Shown one piece after another: positions 1-13,147 of a stretch of 64,000 nt of DNA. The position numbers and the translations under genes were made by a program. Every line of letters begins with the position of its first letter. Positions within the stretch are counted from its first letter, which is position 1. The notes under the pieces were generated by a model. The model worked only from the letters and a program-made list of their open reading frames with translations, did not search any database and had not been told where the DNA came from. The DNA comes from Heliocidaris erythrogramma (Eukaryota > Echinodermata > Echinoidea > Camarodonta > Echinometridae): contig CM046855.1 in NCBI GenBank assembly GCA_025617745.1, forward strand, positions 42,541,663-42,605,662. Direction: 5' to 3'.

Positions 1-252
1 TTAATGCTTTTTATTTCATGTCTCAAAGTACTATATACTTTAAAAAAACGCATTATATCATTGCTTTTTACATTGATACAAAGTAAACAAATTTTAATTA
101 AAAATATAACGAAAATTCAGGAGGAAGGAAAATTATAAAACAATGAGCTTATGAAGGGAAATTGCAAGGGTATCAAAATGGTTACATAACTAAACGTATT
201 ACAATATTATCTACAGATCATTTAAACAATATAATAATCTTTTCCCCCACAG

Positions 253-3200
253 TACATCGGCTACGTCCAGCTGATATCAAGGTCATAGGTGCAATGGGGG
301 ACTCCTTATCGGTGAGTGCCTGAGAGGTTTTTGTCTACAAAATACTATATTCACAATGATAACGAAAGATAATGACTGTCTTGTGTGCTTTATAAAATAT
401 CACCAGCGCCAGGGCCCTGTTTCACAAAAGATGTCATCAAGAAGAGTTACAACAGTTGTTATAAACAAATCAAATCACGGCATTTTATTGGCTGAGTGCT
501 AATTTGTTATAGAAATTAGGCAGTTGTAATTGGTCCTGATTTTTCTGAAATAGGGCCCAGATCGATTTTTGAATTGAGTTTCCCAACGGACGATCGTGAA
601 ATGGAACTGTGGGGATGACATAAATTCCGGGCTGGAATAGTTGGCATCAGATTGGCCAGACGTCAAACGTTGCAAGGAGTATGACGTTTAGTACTTCAAG
701 CATCCATGAGCAAAATTATGTATTTGATTTGATGTCTTCCCCCAACCTACCCTTAATGCTTACTATGATTTAAAAGGGAAATAAGTTATATCATGTTCAC
801 GAATTATACTGTAGAGGTTTGCTCCTGCTTGCATTCGATGTCGAAGTGTCTGACAAACCCTTCACTAGTTAATTGGATCGTCGTTCATCTCATTGTGATA
901 GAAGTGTAAGGCTTTAATGAAAATAAATTTCTTTGCACATTTACGTTATTCTGGTAAATATATAGTGTATCTCTTGCATTGATTGTTAACATAAATAAGG
1001 TCAAAATTAAAATGTTCATTTGTTTGTTTTTATTTCCGTAATCAATGAAATAAACAATATACATTATATAATTCACGATTCATATACGGTGGATATCCCA
1101 TGATTTATAAACAACGGGTGCATGAAAATAGTAAAATGCACTTACCTTATAATATACCGAGTGACATGCAGGGAAAGTTACAAGGTTTCAAATAAACAGT
1201 ATCAACTGTGATAAACTAATTTCTTTGGAAAAAATGTCGAAGTGCATCCACAGCATAGATACATACATTCGTATACATACCGCTCTTTATCTTATATACT
1301 AGGCGGCCAATGGGGCTGGAGCCTGCTTCTTACCGGAACTGATTTATGAATACAGAGGTCTAACATTCAGGTAAGTTAGTACACAGAATTAAAGCTCTAC
1401 CATATACCAAGCACCAATTTTGGATAAATGTGACTGTTTCCTTTTCCAATGTGCCATATCACACGACCCCAGAGGTGCCGGGATCTTATTTGGAGTCTCT
1501 ACACAAATCTAATTTGTTCTTTTCATAAGCTGATATTCTCATACTGATAATATATTCTACAATAGACCGTATGCATTCAGTTTTATCGTAATACATTTAT
1601 TCTTAAAGGTGCTATACGAATCCATATTTTTGTTTTTCACTTTTGTGTAACCAAACGTTTCGTCCTCTCTTTCTCTCTCTCTCTATTGGTGTGTAGTCAT
1701 GGAGGAGACGAAAGCTTTACGACAAATCCAACTTTAGCAAGTAAGTGTTCAAGGGAAAGTCCACCCTGGTTACAAGTTGGTTTTAAAAGAAGCAGAAAAA
1801 TTAAAGAAACACATCAGTGAAGGTTTGAGCAAAATTCGATTTTAAAGAATCTCTTAAGATTTATTATTGCCAAATAATGACAATATGATGAAAATGAGTT
1901 TCAAGCAAAAAATTCGACTGGTCTTTCACTATAATATTATACGATGTCACCAAATCATTTTACTTCTCTGAATTATGTCCAGTAGAAAGCTACTACATTT
2001 CTATTTCCTTCTTTCCCATATCTCACCAGATATTTTGCGAGAGTTTAACCCTGGTTTAACGGGATACGGATTGGAAACAGGGCGATGGGATTCCGTTGAA
2101 GCAGGCATGAACGTTGGCTACCCCGGAGATAAGGCCAAGTATGACACAGCCATCTGTTTTTAAAAAGTTATCTTTTCTGCCATTGTTATATTTTACGTAA
2201 CATCATTCTTGTGTAGACACACGGTAATAATTATAACGGCGGCTAAATCAAAATGAAATATGGGATTTTTCTTCCCCAACGGTTCCAGTGTAGGCATTAC
2301 AGTTATAATCTGTAAGCACTTACATTTTATACGCATTTTAATTCTTGAAAACCAAAAGCAGAATGCAGGTGCAGTTACCATAATTTGCAAAAGTTTAAGA
2401 CCACTATTCCAAAATGCAATAAGTCAAAGAAAGAAAAAAAAAACCCATATTTTTCAGACATACAATTATTTTCATGGCATAACCTATGCATCATACTTGA
2501 ACTATAGGCTTATATATCATTCAATGAGACAAAAGAAGGTATTCCAAATTATTGAAATACCCACAAATCCAGAGGTGGTCTTAAACTTTTGCAAATGATG
2601 GTAGTAAGCTTTGGAGTTGTTAGCCATTAAATAGGAATAGTCATAAAGTTTGGTACATTCGTGAATTGTATGATGTTTTTTCATTGTTTTATGTAACAAA
2701 CAACATGTAATATATACAAGTTGTTAAAACATAATGTCAAACAAAAGTACAAACAGAATTTTTTTAAATAGAAAAACTAAAAAAATTAAGTAGGCCTACA
2801 GTAATTCCATATAATAAACAATTATACTGTCATAATTCCAGTAAAATTAGGCATAGTAAATAAACATAAATGGAGGAATCTATTGAAAAGCACAGCTTGT
2901 ATTTTATAAACCCCCTTTTAAGACCTTACCTGATCTTTTTCATCAAGATGTTTAACTCATTTATTTTCTCTAATACTTTCAGTGACATGCCTCATCAGGC
3001 CGACTGGTTAATCCAAAAGATGAAAGCAGATTCAAACATCGACTTCGAGAACGACTGGAAAGTGGTGACGTTATTCATCGGAGGTAACGACCTGTGTGCG
3101 TGGTGCAACAACTTGGAGTACTATTCGTCCGACAACTATGTCAACTTTATTCATGAGGCGCTCATGATTCTTCATGATGAGGTATAGAAATGATTTTTCA

Positions 3201-6200
3201 CTAATTACTCCTGATGACGAAGAGTTCAAATGTTCGCAATGTTTGTTTTCTTTGATTGAATTTTATTTCTGCGTTCAATAACATGATACAAATAATCTAA
3301 TATTATAGAAAGAATTATATACAAACACATTTTCAGACATTAACAGCTTACTTCTATATACAAAGGAAATAATTAATTATATGGGATATTAACATTTTAC
3401 AGTTAACATAATTTGTGAACGCAGGAGACCGTCATCGCGAGTCTCTCTCTCTCTCTCTCTCTGCATCTCTCATTCTAATTCTCCACCTTTTCCCACAGTT
3501 CCCAAGTAGTCTTTCTTAGGACAAAACAAAGAATATATCTCCCTTCCCCTCTCCTTACTCATCTACCCTCTTTTAAACCCAACAGTCCTTTTCAGGACTA
3601 ACCACATGGTGAACCGACAATATAGCTATCACATGCAGTAATTATCTAAAGATTCCTCTCCGCAGAGACTAGAGAAATCATCTACTTAGGTATGGATCCT
3701 CTTGTTCCTTTTTATTTCATTCCGATGTTATCATCACAGGATTATCATTTTGTAATGTGCTATAGTTGTCCTAATCATCTTAACCCTCTATAGATGCCAA
3801 GGACGATCGTCAATGTGGTGGGAATCTTGCAAGTTTATCAAGTGGACATTCTGAGAGCCCCAATATGCAACGTTTTCCATTGGTAAGATCAACATAATTA
3901 TTTTGTACAATCGCACAGTCTTCTCTCTTTCAAATGGATTCAGTGGACCCAGTATCAAGAAGATGAGTAGCGGTTCTGGGCAAAAGCTGAATAACATTTC
4001 AAAATAAGATATCGTATCTAAATGTTAAAGATTATATAGCAGACGTTATACGATACAATTACAGTATGATTTAGAATATATCAAATGCTTTCACTACTTC
4101 CAATGTTTTCGTTTTATTAGATATATGGTTATGAGAAACTCACATATTCTTAAGCTGCTGATAGATACCAGAATGACGTGTAAATTTGTAACTTTAGCAT
4201 GGATAGTGCAACTATAAACAAATGATATTACATAGAGATTTGCTAGTACTCTTTCGATTTAATGTGTAAGGCATTCCTACCGTTATAAAGAGATGTTTTT
4301 CAATAAAGAGTAAATACGAAATTGGTAAATCTAAATATATTGGGCATGCTAAAATGAAAGTTTTTGTTGATTAATAATATAATGGACTAAATCGTACAGA
4401 AAGTTAACATATAGGCCTAATAAATCTATGGTAATTATTTCTTTCTTTTGAACTACAACAGGGCTTTTTGCCCTTGTGGACTGTTTTTGACCGACGATGA
4501 GCTGGAACGATTTGAGGCTATCAACAGAGAATATCAGGTACATTAAGAAATATTACATTTTACGGCGAAGTGGGAAATATTAAACTGATTTAAATAAGAG
4601 CAGAAGAAAGCAAACTACCTTCGTAAAATATTCAGGACCATCCCATTAAACCTGTCAAAAGAGCAACATTTCTTATACACATCACATATCCGATCAGAGT
4701 AATTGCATGAATATTAAGACATACATTGTCATAAAATAAATGAATGGCAATAAGTTGAATCTTTATCATTTCTACAAGTCATAATTTATTTTGCTGGATT
4801 CAGTCAAGCATGACTATGTGGAACATAAAACAAAGATCTGCTAAGTACTATGTTTGATAACCTCTTCAGTTTTTAACTAAAATCCATATTTTATTTATGA
4901 ATTAGGTGAAGTTAACAGAGGATATCAACAGCGGACAGTATGATGACAAGGATGACTTCACTGTGGTTTTACAACCTTTTCTTCATGAGACATCAGTGCC
5001 AATGACAGAGGTGAAGTAGAGCTTGTAAAAGTGATGTCTCGATCGAACGCAGTTATCACCATGTGCCCCCCACCCCCACCGTCCCGCTATAAAAATATGA
5101 AGAAAAAAAATCATACCTAGTACAAAAAGAATTTCTTGCTATTTTGTTCCATCTCTTTCTTTCTAAACTCTTCCATTGAGATGATTTGTGTTTCAGTTCC
5201 TGTGAGTCTTTAATGGACCATAATTTATAGCACAACATTTTTGAAACAATTAGTTCAAATCTACACTGTAAAAAATTACTGTAGGAAGTACAGTAAAATA
5301 CTGTATCATTTACAGTCAAATAATTTTTTTTACAGTTATATACTGCTTTTTACAGTTTAACTGTAGAATAAACAGTACAATATCGTGAAAAATACAGTAA
5401 TTTACTGTGCAGCGGGTTGCCAGTAATTTACTGTGAATTCCTACAGCAATTTTTTTTACAGTGATATATTAGGCCACATACACATTTTAATGAATGATCT
5501 CATTCGTGAGATTTCATTAAAACTGCAAATGCTTTTTCATATTCACCCTCCTAGCCTTCTTCTACTCATGTCGACAGGATAAAAAAAGTTTCATTATCAT
5601 TTTATTCAAAATAAGCCATATTCTATGTTCCAATGACCGATTTAGCAACGATAATTTTAAGAGGGTCAAAATAATAATTGATAATTATCCATGAAAATGT
5701 TAAAAGTATCAATAACATTGAATCGATACGTAACAATTATTAGCATCACACTAGTCGCTAGTAGTGCTTTCTCGTATAATCACTGTAGGTTTTCACAACA
5801 AAATACGTCAAAATCATGATCCTCCGTTTTTTTTTTGTTTTAGGACTTATTTTTAATAATAATTTTATCTTGCAGAATGGAGACCCTGATTTCTCATACT
5901 TTGCCCCAGACTGCTTTCATTTCAGTGCAAAGGGACATGCACAGAGTGGGATAGAACTTTGGAATAACATGGTACGTATTCTTCATTGGCTCTGTAACTC
6001 TTGATCGCACTAATGATATATTTGAATCAATTAAGAATAATTGTAAAACAGTATTATAGTTATATCAATATAGAAACTCTATTTCGACGTGACTTAAATT
6101 GGTAAAAAGCCTGACAAATGACATTTTATTTCAAGGCCCAACCCCTTGCAGAATGAACAATGATGCTCCCCCGATATGAATGAACTTGAAACTGCACTGT

Positions 6201-8270
6201 AAAAAATTACAGGAATTTAGAGTAAATTATTGGCAACCCGCTGCACAGTAAATTACTTTTTACTTTTCACTGTATTCTACTGTTTATTCTATAGTTATAC
6301 GGTAAACAGCGGTATATAACTGTAAAAGTAAAGCTGGGCTTGTTGTGTCATTTTAGTCAAGAGTATCATTCTTTCTTTACTCTTCAATTATATATTTTCT
6401 TATAGATCGAACCTGTGGGGAAGAAACGTGTGACTTGGGACCCCAGTATGACCAATATTTCCTGCCCAACTGAAGTGAGTTACATTTTATTGTGGATTGT
6501 TTGACATCTATCTCAGTAGTGCAAACTATGATTTTGTTTCATCCAGAGATTCACTGATATCATGACTATATTTACCATGATTTTATAGAGTCTATCTTAT
6601 ACTGTACAGTGGCGTCCCAGAAAAAACGAAACCGAGATAATTATATCGATGTTTAATCATATCTTAATCACAATTATGATTAATAAATGTCACATATTAA
6701 ATTTTGTAAAGCTTGGATCCTGTTCTTTCATTTGATGCCACTCATATAATACATATACTTCACGCATGAGTGAATAAAGACAATGTGAAGCAGGGCTACC
6801 AAAAAGACGTTTGGCCAACGATATCTGAATTTCAAAGAGATAATCACATTTTAGAAGGTTCACTTTTTGCCCTTTCATATGACACCTCAATAGGAAAAAA
6901 TGAGTCATGGATGACAAAGCTCTGTTGGTGGAAAGTAATGCTTGCATTTTCATGATTTATCAAAGGCTCCCAGATCGTCTCCATTCTGTTACCAGAAATA
7001 CTCGTTGCTCTGTTAATTCCATGGTTAAGTAGGTTTAATAATGAAAACGTACCTAGCTATCAATCAGCTTTTTGTCATTTTGTACTTACCACTCCATTTT
7101 GTTGACGATCAGCCATGCATGAAGTCTTTTGTCTTGTTTGTTTATTGCTAGGACAGGCAGCAAACAGATTCGTTTAATAAATTATGGAAATGCAAGCATC
7201 ACTTTGAGCTTTGTCATCCATGCCTCATTTTTCCCAATTTCTAGATATGTGATTATCTCTTTGAAATTCAGATATCATTGGCCAAACGTCTTTTTGGTAG
7301 CCCTGTTTCATATTGTCTTTATTCACTCATGCGTGAAGTATGTATCATATGAGTGGAATCAAAGGAAAAAACAGGATCCAAGCTTTACAAATATGTGACA
7401 TTTATTAATAATTGTGAATGAGATATGATTAAACATTGATAAATCTCGGTTTAGTTTTTTTCTGGGACGCACTGTATATTAGAAAATTATTGTGCAACGG
7501 ATGGCTTTGGGAAGGATCATTAAAAAACTACATGATGCTTATGTTAAGTACAAGAATGAACAAATTGTTCATCTTACTCTACGTACGGTTTATACAGAAT
7601 TTTTAGTTTGTTGGTGGTTAAAAAAAAACCACATCAGTAATTTGTATGGGTGGATTTTTTAATGGAAATTTGACATTTGACATATGGAATGTCATATCAA
7701 ATCAAATCAAATCAAATCAATCGATAAGCTTGCAGGTGCGGAATGTCCCAAGATCAGAAAGGACGGGGAAGGGGTATATAATGATACTCCCCCCTGTCCT
7801 TTACTCGGGGGGGGGGGGGGGGGGCTTCAACTTGTTGTGGATATAAGACACGTTGTAAACGGCCCACTCTCTTATTCTGTTAGCATTTCATTCTATTTCA
7901 AACACGATAAAAACTACTTTCGAAAAATAAACTCAAGACAATTTCAATAGCCCTGTCTATCACCTTTAGAAATATGCGAACATTAAAAATTTAAAATGGT
8001 GTATTACATAATCCGAACCTGATTTCTATGGGCAGTAGAATAGGCCTTTAAATTGCCCTTGAGTTTATTTTTCGAAAGTAGTTATTATCGTGTTTTCATA
8101 ACATTTTGCAGGAGTTCCCCTACATCTACACAAACCTGAACAGCAAACCAGAATATTGGGAGCCCACGCAACCTGCCCCGACGACTGATAGTAGTGCCCA
8201 TCTCACGCAGTTCTCACACATGCTAATTGCTGCCTGTTTCCTGTGCATTGTAGCTTTCTTCAGAGACTAA
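253..8270 (+). CDS. PLB1: Phospholipase B1, membrane-associated (3' part, 11 exons)
   Basis: GDSL/SGNH-family lipase that hydrolyses acyl chains of phospholipids and lysophospholipids, usually at a membrane surface. Exons with AG/GT borders and continuous phase: 253-311, 1303-1370, 1697-1740, 2030-2138, 2983-3181, 3794-3882, 4462-4537, 4906-5010, 5876-5971, 6406-6474, 8112-8270. They encode about 357 residues. All four family landmarks are visible: [17 protein letters not shown] with the nucleophile serine (exon 1), NILREFNP (exon 4), LFIGGNDLC (block III GND, exon 5) and FAPDCFHFS carrying the catalytic Asp and His (exon 9). The last exon ends in the hydrophobic stretch [14 protein letters not shown] then RD, a C-terminal membrane anchor. 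The first visible codon is split, so at least one exon lies upstream. Mammalian PLB1 has four tandem copies of this domain; only one (the last) is in view, so single- or multi-domain form cannot be decided here. Confidence 0.93.
411..558. repeat. Fold-back MITE, TTTCAYRAAA/ATTGGCTGA family, copy 1
   Basis: Inverted ends AGGGCCCTGTTTCA and TGAAATAGGGCCC enclose a core with TTATTGGCTGAGTGC. It lies in the first visible PLB1 intron. Related copies are at 13,148, 43,723 and 55,810; this one is the most diverged. Confidence 0.6.
5264..5463. repeat. MITE with CACTGTAAAAAATT termini
   Basis: Imperfect 200-bp inverted repeat. The left end CACTGTAAAAAATTACTGTAG mirrors the right end CTACAGCAATTTTTTTTACAGTG, and the inside is rich in ACAGT/ACTGT. 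It sits in the PLB1 intron between exons 8 and 9. A partial copy in reverse orientation is at 6195-6328. Confidence 0.7.
6195..6328. repeat. Partial copy of the CACTGTAAAAAATT MITE
   Basis: Begins CACTGTAAAAAATTAC and shares the GGCAACCCGCTGCACAGTAAATTACT segment (in pieces) with the element at 5264-5463, in reverse orientation. The second terminus is degraded. It lies in the PLB1 intron between exons 9 and 10. Confidence 0.55.
6607..7474. mobile_element. Tc1/mariner-like non-autonomous element with long inverted repeats
   Basis: An 868-bp element flanked by TA on both sides. It starts CAGTGGCGTCCCAG and ends CTGGGACGCACTG, which is Tc1/mariner-type terminal sequence. The terminal inverted repeats run about 330-360 bp, enclosing a loop of roughly 200 bp. 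No transposase is encoded; the ~87-residue open frames on both strands mirror each other and are by-products of the inverted repeat. It sits in the last PLB1 intron. Confidence 0.8.
7900..8096. repeat. Short hairpin element just upstream of the PLB1 last exon
   Basis: AACACGATAAAAACTACTTT is mirrored at 8070-8096 by AAAGTAGTTATTATCGTGTTT (21-base arm, imperfect), with further pairing over AAATAAACTCAAG/CTTGAGTTTATTT. The right arm ends about 15 bases before the last-exon acceptor. A distant relative is in a SYNJ2BP intron at 20,616-20,780. Confidence 0.65.
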
Positions 8271-8343
8271 AGAAGTCGACTTGATTTTTATTTTGTTATA
8301 TTCTATTTCATTTGGACAATATAAAAACATACGGTATGGGAGC

Positions 8344-8349
8344 AATAAA
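8344..8349 (+). terminator. Candidate PLB1 polyadenylation signal AATAAA
   Basis: AATAAA about 75 bases after the PLB1 stop codon. A second AATAAA lies at 8604-8609 inside a small direct duplication. Either could end the transcript; nothing in the sequence alone decides between them. Confidence 0.4.
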
Positions 8350-8561
8350 GAAATGTAAAAAAAACCCCATTATTGTCCGCTTCTCAGATAAACGAAAGAC
8401 GATTAAACACAAGTCTATTGAATGCAGATTACCGACAATATTGCACAAGCAATTAATACAAAAAATTCTAAAACGTTTAAAAATTGACAGGGTAATGAAA
8501 CAGAATGAGGAACTGAAGTATTTTTTTTGTTTGATAGCAAACTTTTTCATCAGTTTAAAAA

Positions 8562-8685
8562 TGTTATTTCATACATATTCAGAGAAAGTGTTTTTACTAA
8601 AGTAATAAAGCTTATTCTAAAAAAAAGCTATTTCATACATATTCAGAGAAAGTGTTTTTACTAAAGTAATGAAGCTTATTCTACT
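8562..8685 (+). repeat. Direct duplication of ~56 bp
   Basis: Two near-identical blocks, each running from TATTTCATACATATTCAGAG to AAGCTTATTCTA, at about 8563-8618 and 8630-8683. They duplicate a possible polyadenylation region of PLB1; only the first copy keeps AATAAA (the second reads AATGAA). Confidence 0.8.
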
Positions 8686-8969
8686 CGTTTACTTGAAATT
8701 ATTGAATGTCGTTTTGAAAAGATGAGGGGAATCGGAATTGTAAATATTCAATCTTGCATGAAGTATCCAATATCATAGAAAAACAAAATGCTCTCAGTTT
8801 GGTGCATATTTTGAGGGGATAAATAATAGTGGGCGTCCATACAGAATTCTGCAAATCATCAACTTTCTCAGAACATAAACTATAACAGTAGACCCCTATA
8901 GCTAAAATAAAAACTATTTTGATAAGCAATCGTTATCAAACTTAAGGTTTTACCCATTTTACTTACCCT

Positions 8970-9151
8970 TCGTTGAAATTCAAAAAACTACTCTCGCAAA
9001 TATCCGTGCAGACCAAGTCATATGGGGGTATAGGGCATTAAGCATTTCAAAAGATATAGCACCTGAACTTCGGAATAAACTCCCACAGAATTTAAGGAAT
9101 ATCACTCGGTTGGATCATTTTAAATCTGAGCTGAAAACACAATGTTTTTGA
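8970..9151 (+). mobile_element. LINE 3' tail fragment (jockey/CR1-like ORF2 C-terminus)
   Basis: The plus strand reads APELRNKLPQNLRNITRL then DHFKSELKTQCF and a stop at 9149-9151. The pattern LP-x-LR...FK-x-x-LKT-x-F is how many CR1/jockey-superfamily ORF2 proteins end. The rest of the element is absent, as expected for a 5'-truncated copy; an (ATT)n tract follows near 9198. Confidence 0.6.
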
Positions 9152-9584
9152 ATGTATTATATAGTGATGTTTTAACACACATTGAGATCATGTGGTATTA
9201 TTATTATTATTATTACACTTTCTCTATTCAAGTTGTAATACATTGTAGTTGTTATGATTCTTCAGACTTAAATCAAAATGTTAATATTGTTATATAAAAA
9301 AAGAAAAAGAAATTATGTTTATGTGCCTGATAGTAGGCTACAATCACAATTGCTATAGTATTACTAATAAATGCGTTTTATGTAGCTTTATAACACTCTT
9401 ACATTCACGTAATATATTTACAGACACAGTGATGTATTAATACAGCTTGTTATATTTTTAACGAATAAACTGCAAAGCAGTCGAAGATAAAGCTAATTCT
9501 TTTCCTATTCACCCTGTTTACGCTTTATTTAGCTACGCAAGAAAATGAATTAATTCATGTTTGTTGACTAAAATGATAGATAGA

Positions 9585-9615
<31 letters not shown>

Positions 9616-10100
9616 TGGGGGATAAGAGATGGGAGAAATAGTTTGACAGATGATAATTTTGTAGGTACCGGTAATTAAAAATCCGATAAAATATGAGTTA
9701 CCAACAAAATGAGTAGACCGCGTGATCACATAAGACATTCAGAGAGAGAGAATCAGCAAGAGCGTACCACTGTTGTACACTCCAAATATTTATATCTATA
9801 TTTTGTTATACACGCTGTAATTATGTTTATGAACAGAATATTGATGTAAATCAATGATGTTTAATAAAATTCAATTCATTCATTCACGACTAACAGAGAG
9901 GCGCACGAGTGAAATAAATAGGGAAGGGAGAATCATTATCAGGCACAGAAAGAGAGAGAGAGAGAGAGAGAAGGAGGGGGAAAGAAACATGAAAAATACA
10001 AAAACAGAAAATGATACGGAAAAAGAGAGAAAGTGCAAGCCTGTGAGGGAGAGAGATACATATTGATATGATGAAATGATGAAGCTCATGATCATGTATA
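9152..10100. other. Intergenic stretch, microsatellites only
   Basis: No gene recognised. It contains (ATT)n near 9198, GA tracts near 9594-9615 and 9950-9972, and otherwise unremarkable AT-rich DNA. Open frames here, such as the Arg-Glu-rich one, are translations of the GA repeats. Confidence 0.6.
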
Positions 10101-10464
10101 CCCTGAATTGAAACCGCAGTCATTTTAGGGGGCGGTTGTAAGCATGCAAAGCGTGTGAAATTGGTGACGAGCACGCCCGGGGGGGGGGGGGGCAGAGAGG
10201 GGGAGAGTTGCCCCCCTCCCGGGCGAAGCGCGAAAGCTCTGACATTTTATAGCAAATTTGAGGGAAAGATCACGGCTCGTAGTACCTTTTTTAGGCGGAA
10301 AGTTAGTTCGACGCCCGGACTTCTCTACAATTATTTGGACGCAGTACTACGCTGTATGTAACAGGGAGGGGGGGGGGGGGGGGGACTGGTTTCCCCCTTC
10401 CCGCGCGAAACGCGAAAGCTCTGACGTTTTAGCAAATTTGAGAGAAAATTTTCAGATTTCAGAT

Positions 10465-10963
10465 TTTAACAATTTACATAATACTGTAGTGCGTAAAATA
10501 ATATACAATAATAACAAAATATAATATAAGTAACCAAAATAAGATTCACAAATATTGACCTATTAAGTGATGTTGAAAACCGATGGACATGTTTAAAAGC
10601 AAAGCTTGTATATTAAATATCTAGAAACTTATATAACTTAATCTCGACTGGGTAGTTCAATAATATTATATTCATAAAGCATCATTACGAGAAGCGAATT
10701 ATTGATAAGAGAGAATTGATAAGTGAGTTGAGGTAGGACTATTGCCTCAACCCACAAGAAAAACTAAGTGTGTGAAAGTAAAGTGGAAGTGGAAGACGGT
10801 GTGGAAACAAAAAAAAAATGAAAAGAAGGAGGGTGGAGGAAGGAGGAAAATGAAAGATAATGAGTGTGTCTGTGTGTGAGAAGAAGGAAGAGAGAAGACC
10901 GGAAAAATAAGGGGTGAAAAGGGAGTAAAACAGAGAAGGGAGAGGGAGATGGAGATGGAGAGT

Positions 10964-10994
<31 letters not shown>

Positions 10995-13090
10995 GTTGGT
11001 CTTGCTCGCTCAGTTTGAATTCATTGCATATGGTTGAAGAAGATGTTTCTTCAACATGCTTTTGAAACAGTTTAGACTTTGTGAGTTCCAGTATTTCGGG
11101 CCGAATAGAAAGAGACCGTTTTGTGTGCAAAGAGAGTGCGGGTGCGGGGAAGGTGGAAACGGTTGGATTGTCTTGTTGGGTATGTATGTATGGAATTGTT
11201 TCTTGTTAACATGTTAACGAAAGCGTGTGGCAGATCTGTTTGAAAAAGAAATAAATCTGGATCGCTATGTGAACAAACAGGAGCATTATGCATTATCCTT
11301 ATGATTTTCTTTTGTAAGATAGTAATTTTAAGATTGTAATAGTAATTGTATAAGATATTTATTAGTGTTACCCCAAGCCATTATTCCATAATTAAGATAA
11401 GGTAATATCAGTGAAAAGTATAGTGTGAAAAGTGTGGTACTTGGAAAGAAATATTTGAGTTTATTCATTATTCCAATATTCCGGGAAACAATTTTGGATA
11501 TATTTTGTATGTGCATGTTCCAGTTTAGTTGATTTTGTTGATGATACCCTATCCAGCGGCGCGTCGTCCAAAAAAATATTTCCAGGTAAGTTTTGCAGGG
11601 TGTTATTAAACAGCATAAAATTTGTCTTTAGTATGTTAAATGATAACTTGTTTGCTTTTACCCATTCTACTATGCATTTAAGTTCTTTGTTTATTGTTGA
11701 AAGAAGGGTATTAGGGTTAGAATGAGAATAAAATAAGTTTGAATCGTCTGCAAATAGAATAAATGATAACACATCTGAGGATTTATAAAAGTCATTTATG
11801 TATATGATAAATAATAAGGGACCAATAGACTTCCCTGTGGAACACCACAGCTTATGTGTATGATTATTTATTTCTACAAATTGTTTTCTGTTTGATAAAT
11901 AATTCCTGAACCATTCCAAGGCTTTTCCGCGAACACCGTAGTGCGATAACTTATGTAGGAGAATATTATGGTTTATAGTATCGAAAGTCTTGGAAAAGTC
12001 CAGGAATGTTGCGATGGTATGCAAGCGCTGATCAATGGCATGGGCTATAGTATCTATATGCAAGATAATATTGCGTGTGTTGTATTATGGTTTGCTCGAA
12101 AGCCAAGCTGCTCATCACAGACAATGTTATGTTTGTTGAGAAAGGCTGTAACTCTAGTAAAGACAATTCTTTCTAGAACTTTGGAGAGGGATGGTAGTAA
12201 TGATATTGGTCTATAATTATTGGTTTCTAAGGCATCACTTTTCTTGAATATTGGGATGACTTTAGCTATTTTGACGCTATTTGGTACTACACCCGTAGTT
12301 AATGATAAGTTAAAAATATGAACCAAAGGATTTGCAATCGATAAGATAATTGACTTGAGAAGGTAATTATCAATGTCATGCCCTGAACTTTTCTTCCCTT
12401 CCAACTTATTAATGATCCCAATAATTTCCTCGCGGTTTGTTGGGACAAAAAACAGCGAAGATGGGTTTTGGTTATTTAAAAAGTTGTGGGATTTTCTTTC
12501 GGTTGTCGGTATGTTTTCTGCTGGGTTTTGTCCAATTTGGGAGAAGTATGAGTTGAAAGTTTCGGCCATAGCTTGAGGGTCTTCGACTATAGTGTTAGTG
12601 TGCGATTTATTTTTTTAATTCTTTGTGTCTTATGGTTTCTGTTTAAGGTTCTATTTATTATTTTCCATGTATTTCTAATGTCATTTTTGTTAAGTTCAAC
12701 TTGCGTTGTATAACCGTGTTTCTTCGTCGTCGTAGTACATTAGTAAGAACATTTTTATATCGAGTGTATTTTTCAAGGGTCTTATTAGTTGGATTGATTT
12801 GTATTTATAATATAAATTGTTTTTCCGGTTTACTGATCTTAAGATAGATTTGGTAAGTTATTAACTTGTTTTCTTAATGGTATGCAAATATCAAATTGAC
12901 CTTTGAGAATGTTTAAAAAGTTATCGTAAGCTTCATTTACATCTTCAGAAATATATATTTGTTGCCAGTCAAGGGTACTTAAATTTTCATTAAGGTGTTC
13001 TAAGTTTCTGGCATTAATCTGCGAGTTTTAGCTTTGCGGGTAAGCTTCTCAACAGGTGTGTTTGAAAGCTGTTTTACAAAAGATAGGATA
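10465..13090 (-). mobile_element. Jockey-superfamily LINE, 5'-truncated and decayed
   Basis: Minus-strand ORF2 remains are recognisable from about 13,060 down to 11,015. First comes the linker between endonuclease and RT, then RT with NYRPISLLPSLSKVLERIV and GFRANHNTTHAI (12.2 kb), then LDFSKTFDTINH and the catalytic FADDSNLF (11.75 kb). Next is the thumb region YLNYGIMAWGNTNKYLI (11.35 kb), then MHNAPVCSHSDP and the end FGPKYWN...LKKHLLQPY at ~11.02 kb. The reading frame shifts at least three times, so this is a dead copy. No endonuclease domain is left. A GA-rich 3' tail follows to ~10.47 kb. Confidence 0.85.
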
Positions 13091-13147
13091 CTGGTCGGTT
13101 CGTTTAGCACCTTTGTTTAGGCGGAAAGTTAGTTCGATGCCCGGGCA

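Noticed and set aside
6690-7398. Paired ~87-89-residue open frames on both strands
   Set aside because: They mirror each other because they lie in the arms of the Tc1-ended inverted repeat; no transposase motif.
9854-10174. Arg/Glu- and Ser/Leu-rich open frames
   Set aside because: Products of the GA microsatellite and its complement.
10747-11130. 127-residue Ser/Phe-rich minus-strand open frame
   Set aside because: It spans the LINE 3' end and a GA-rich tail; the recognisable LINE protein end is in another frame.
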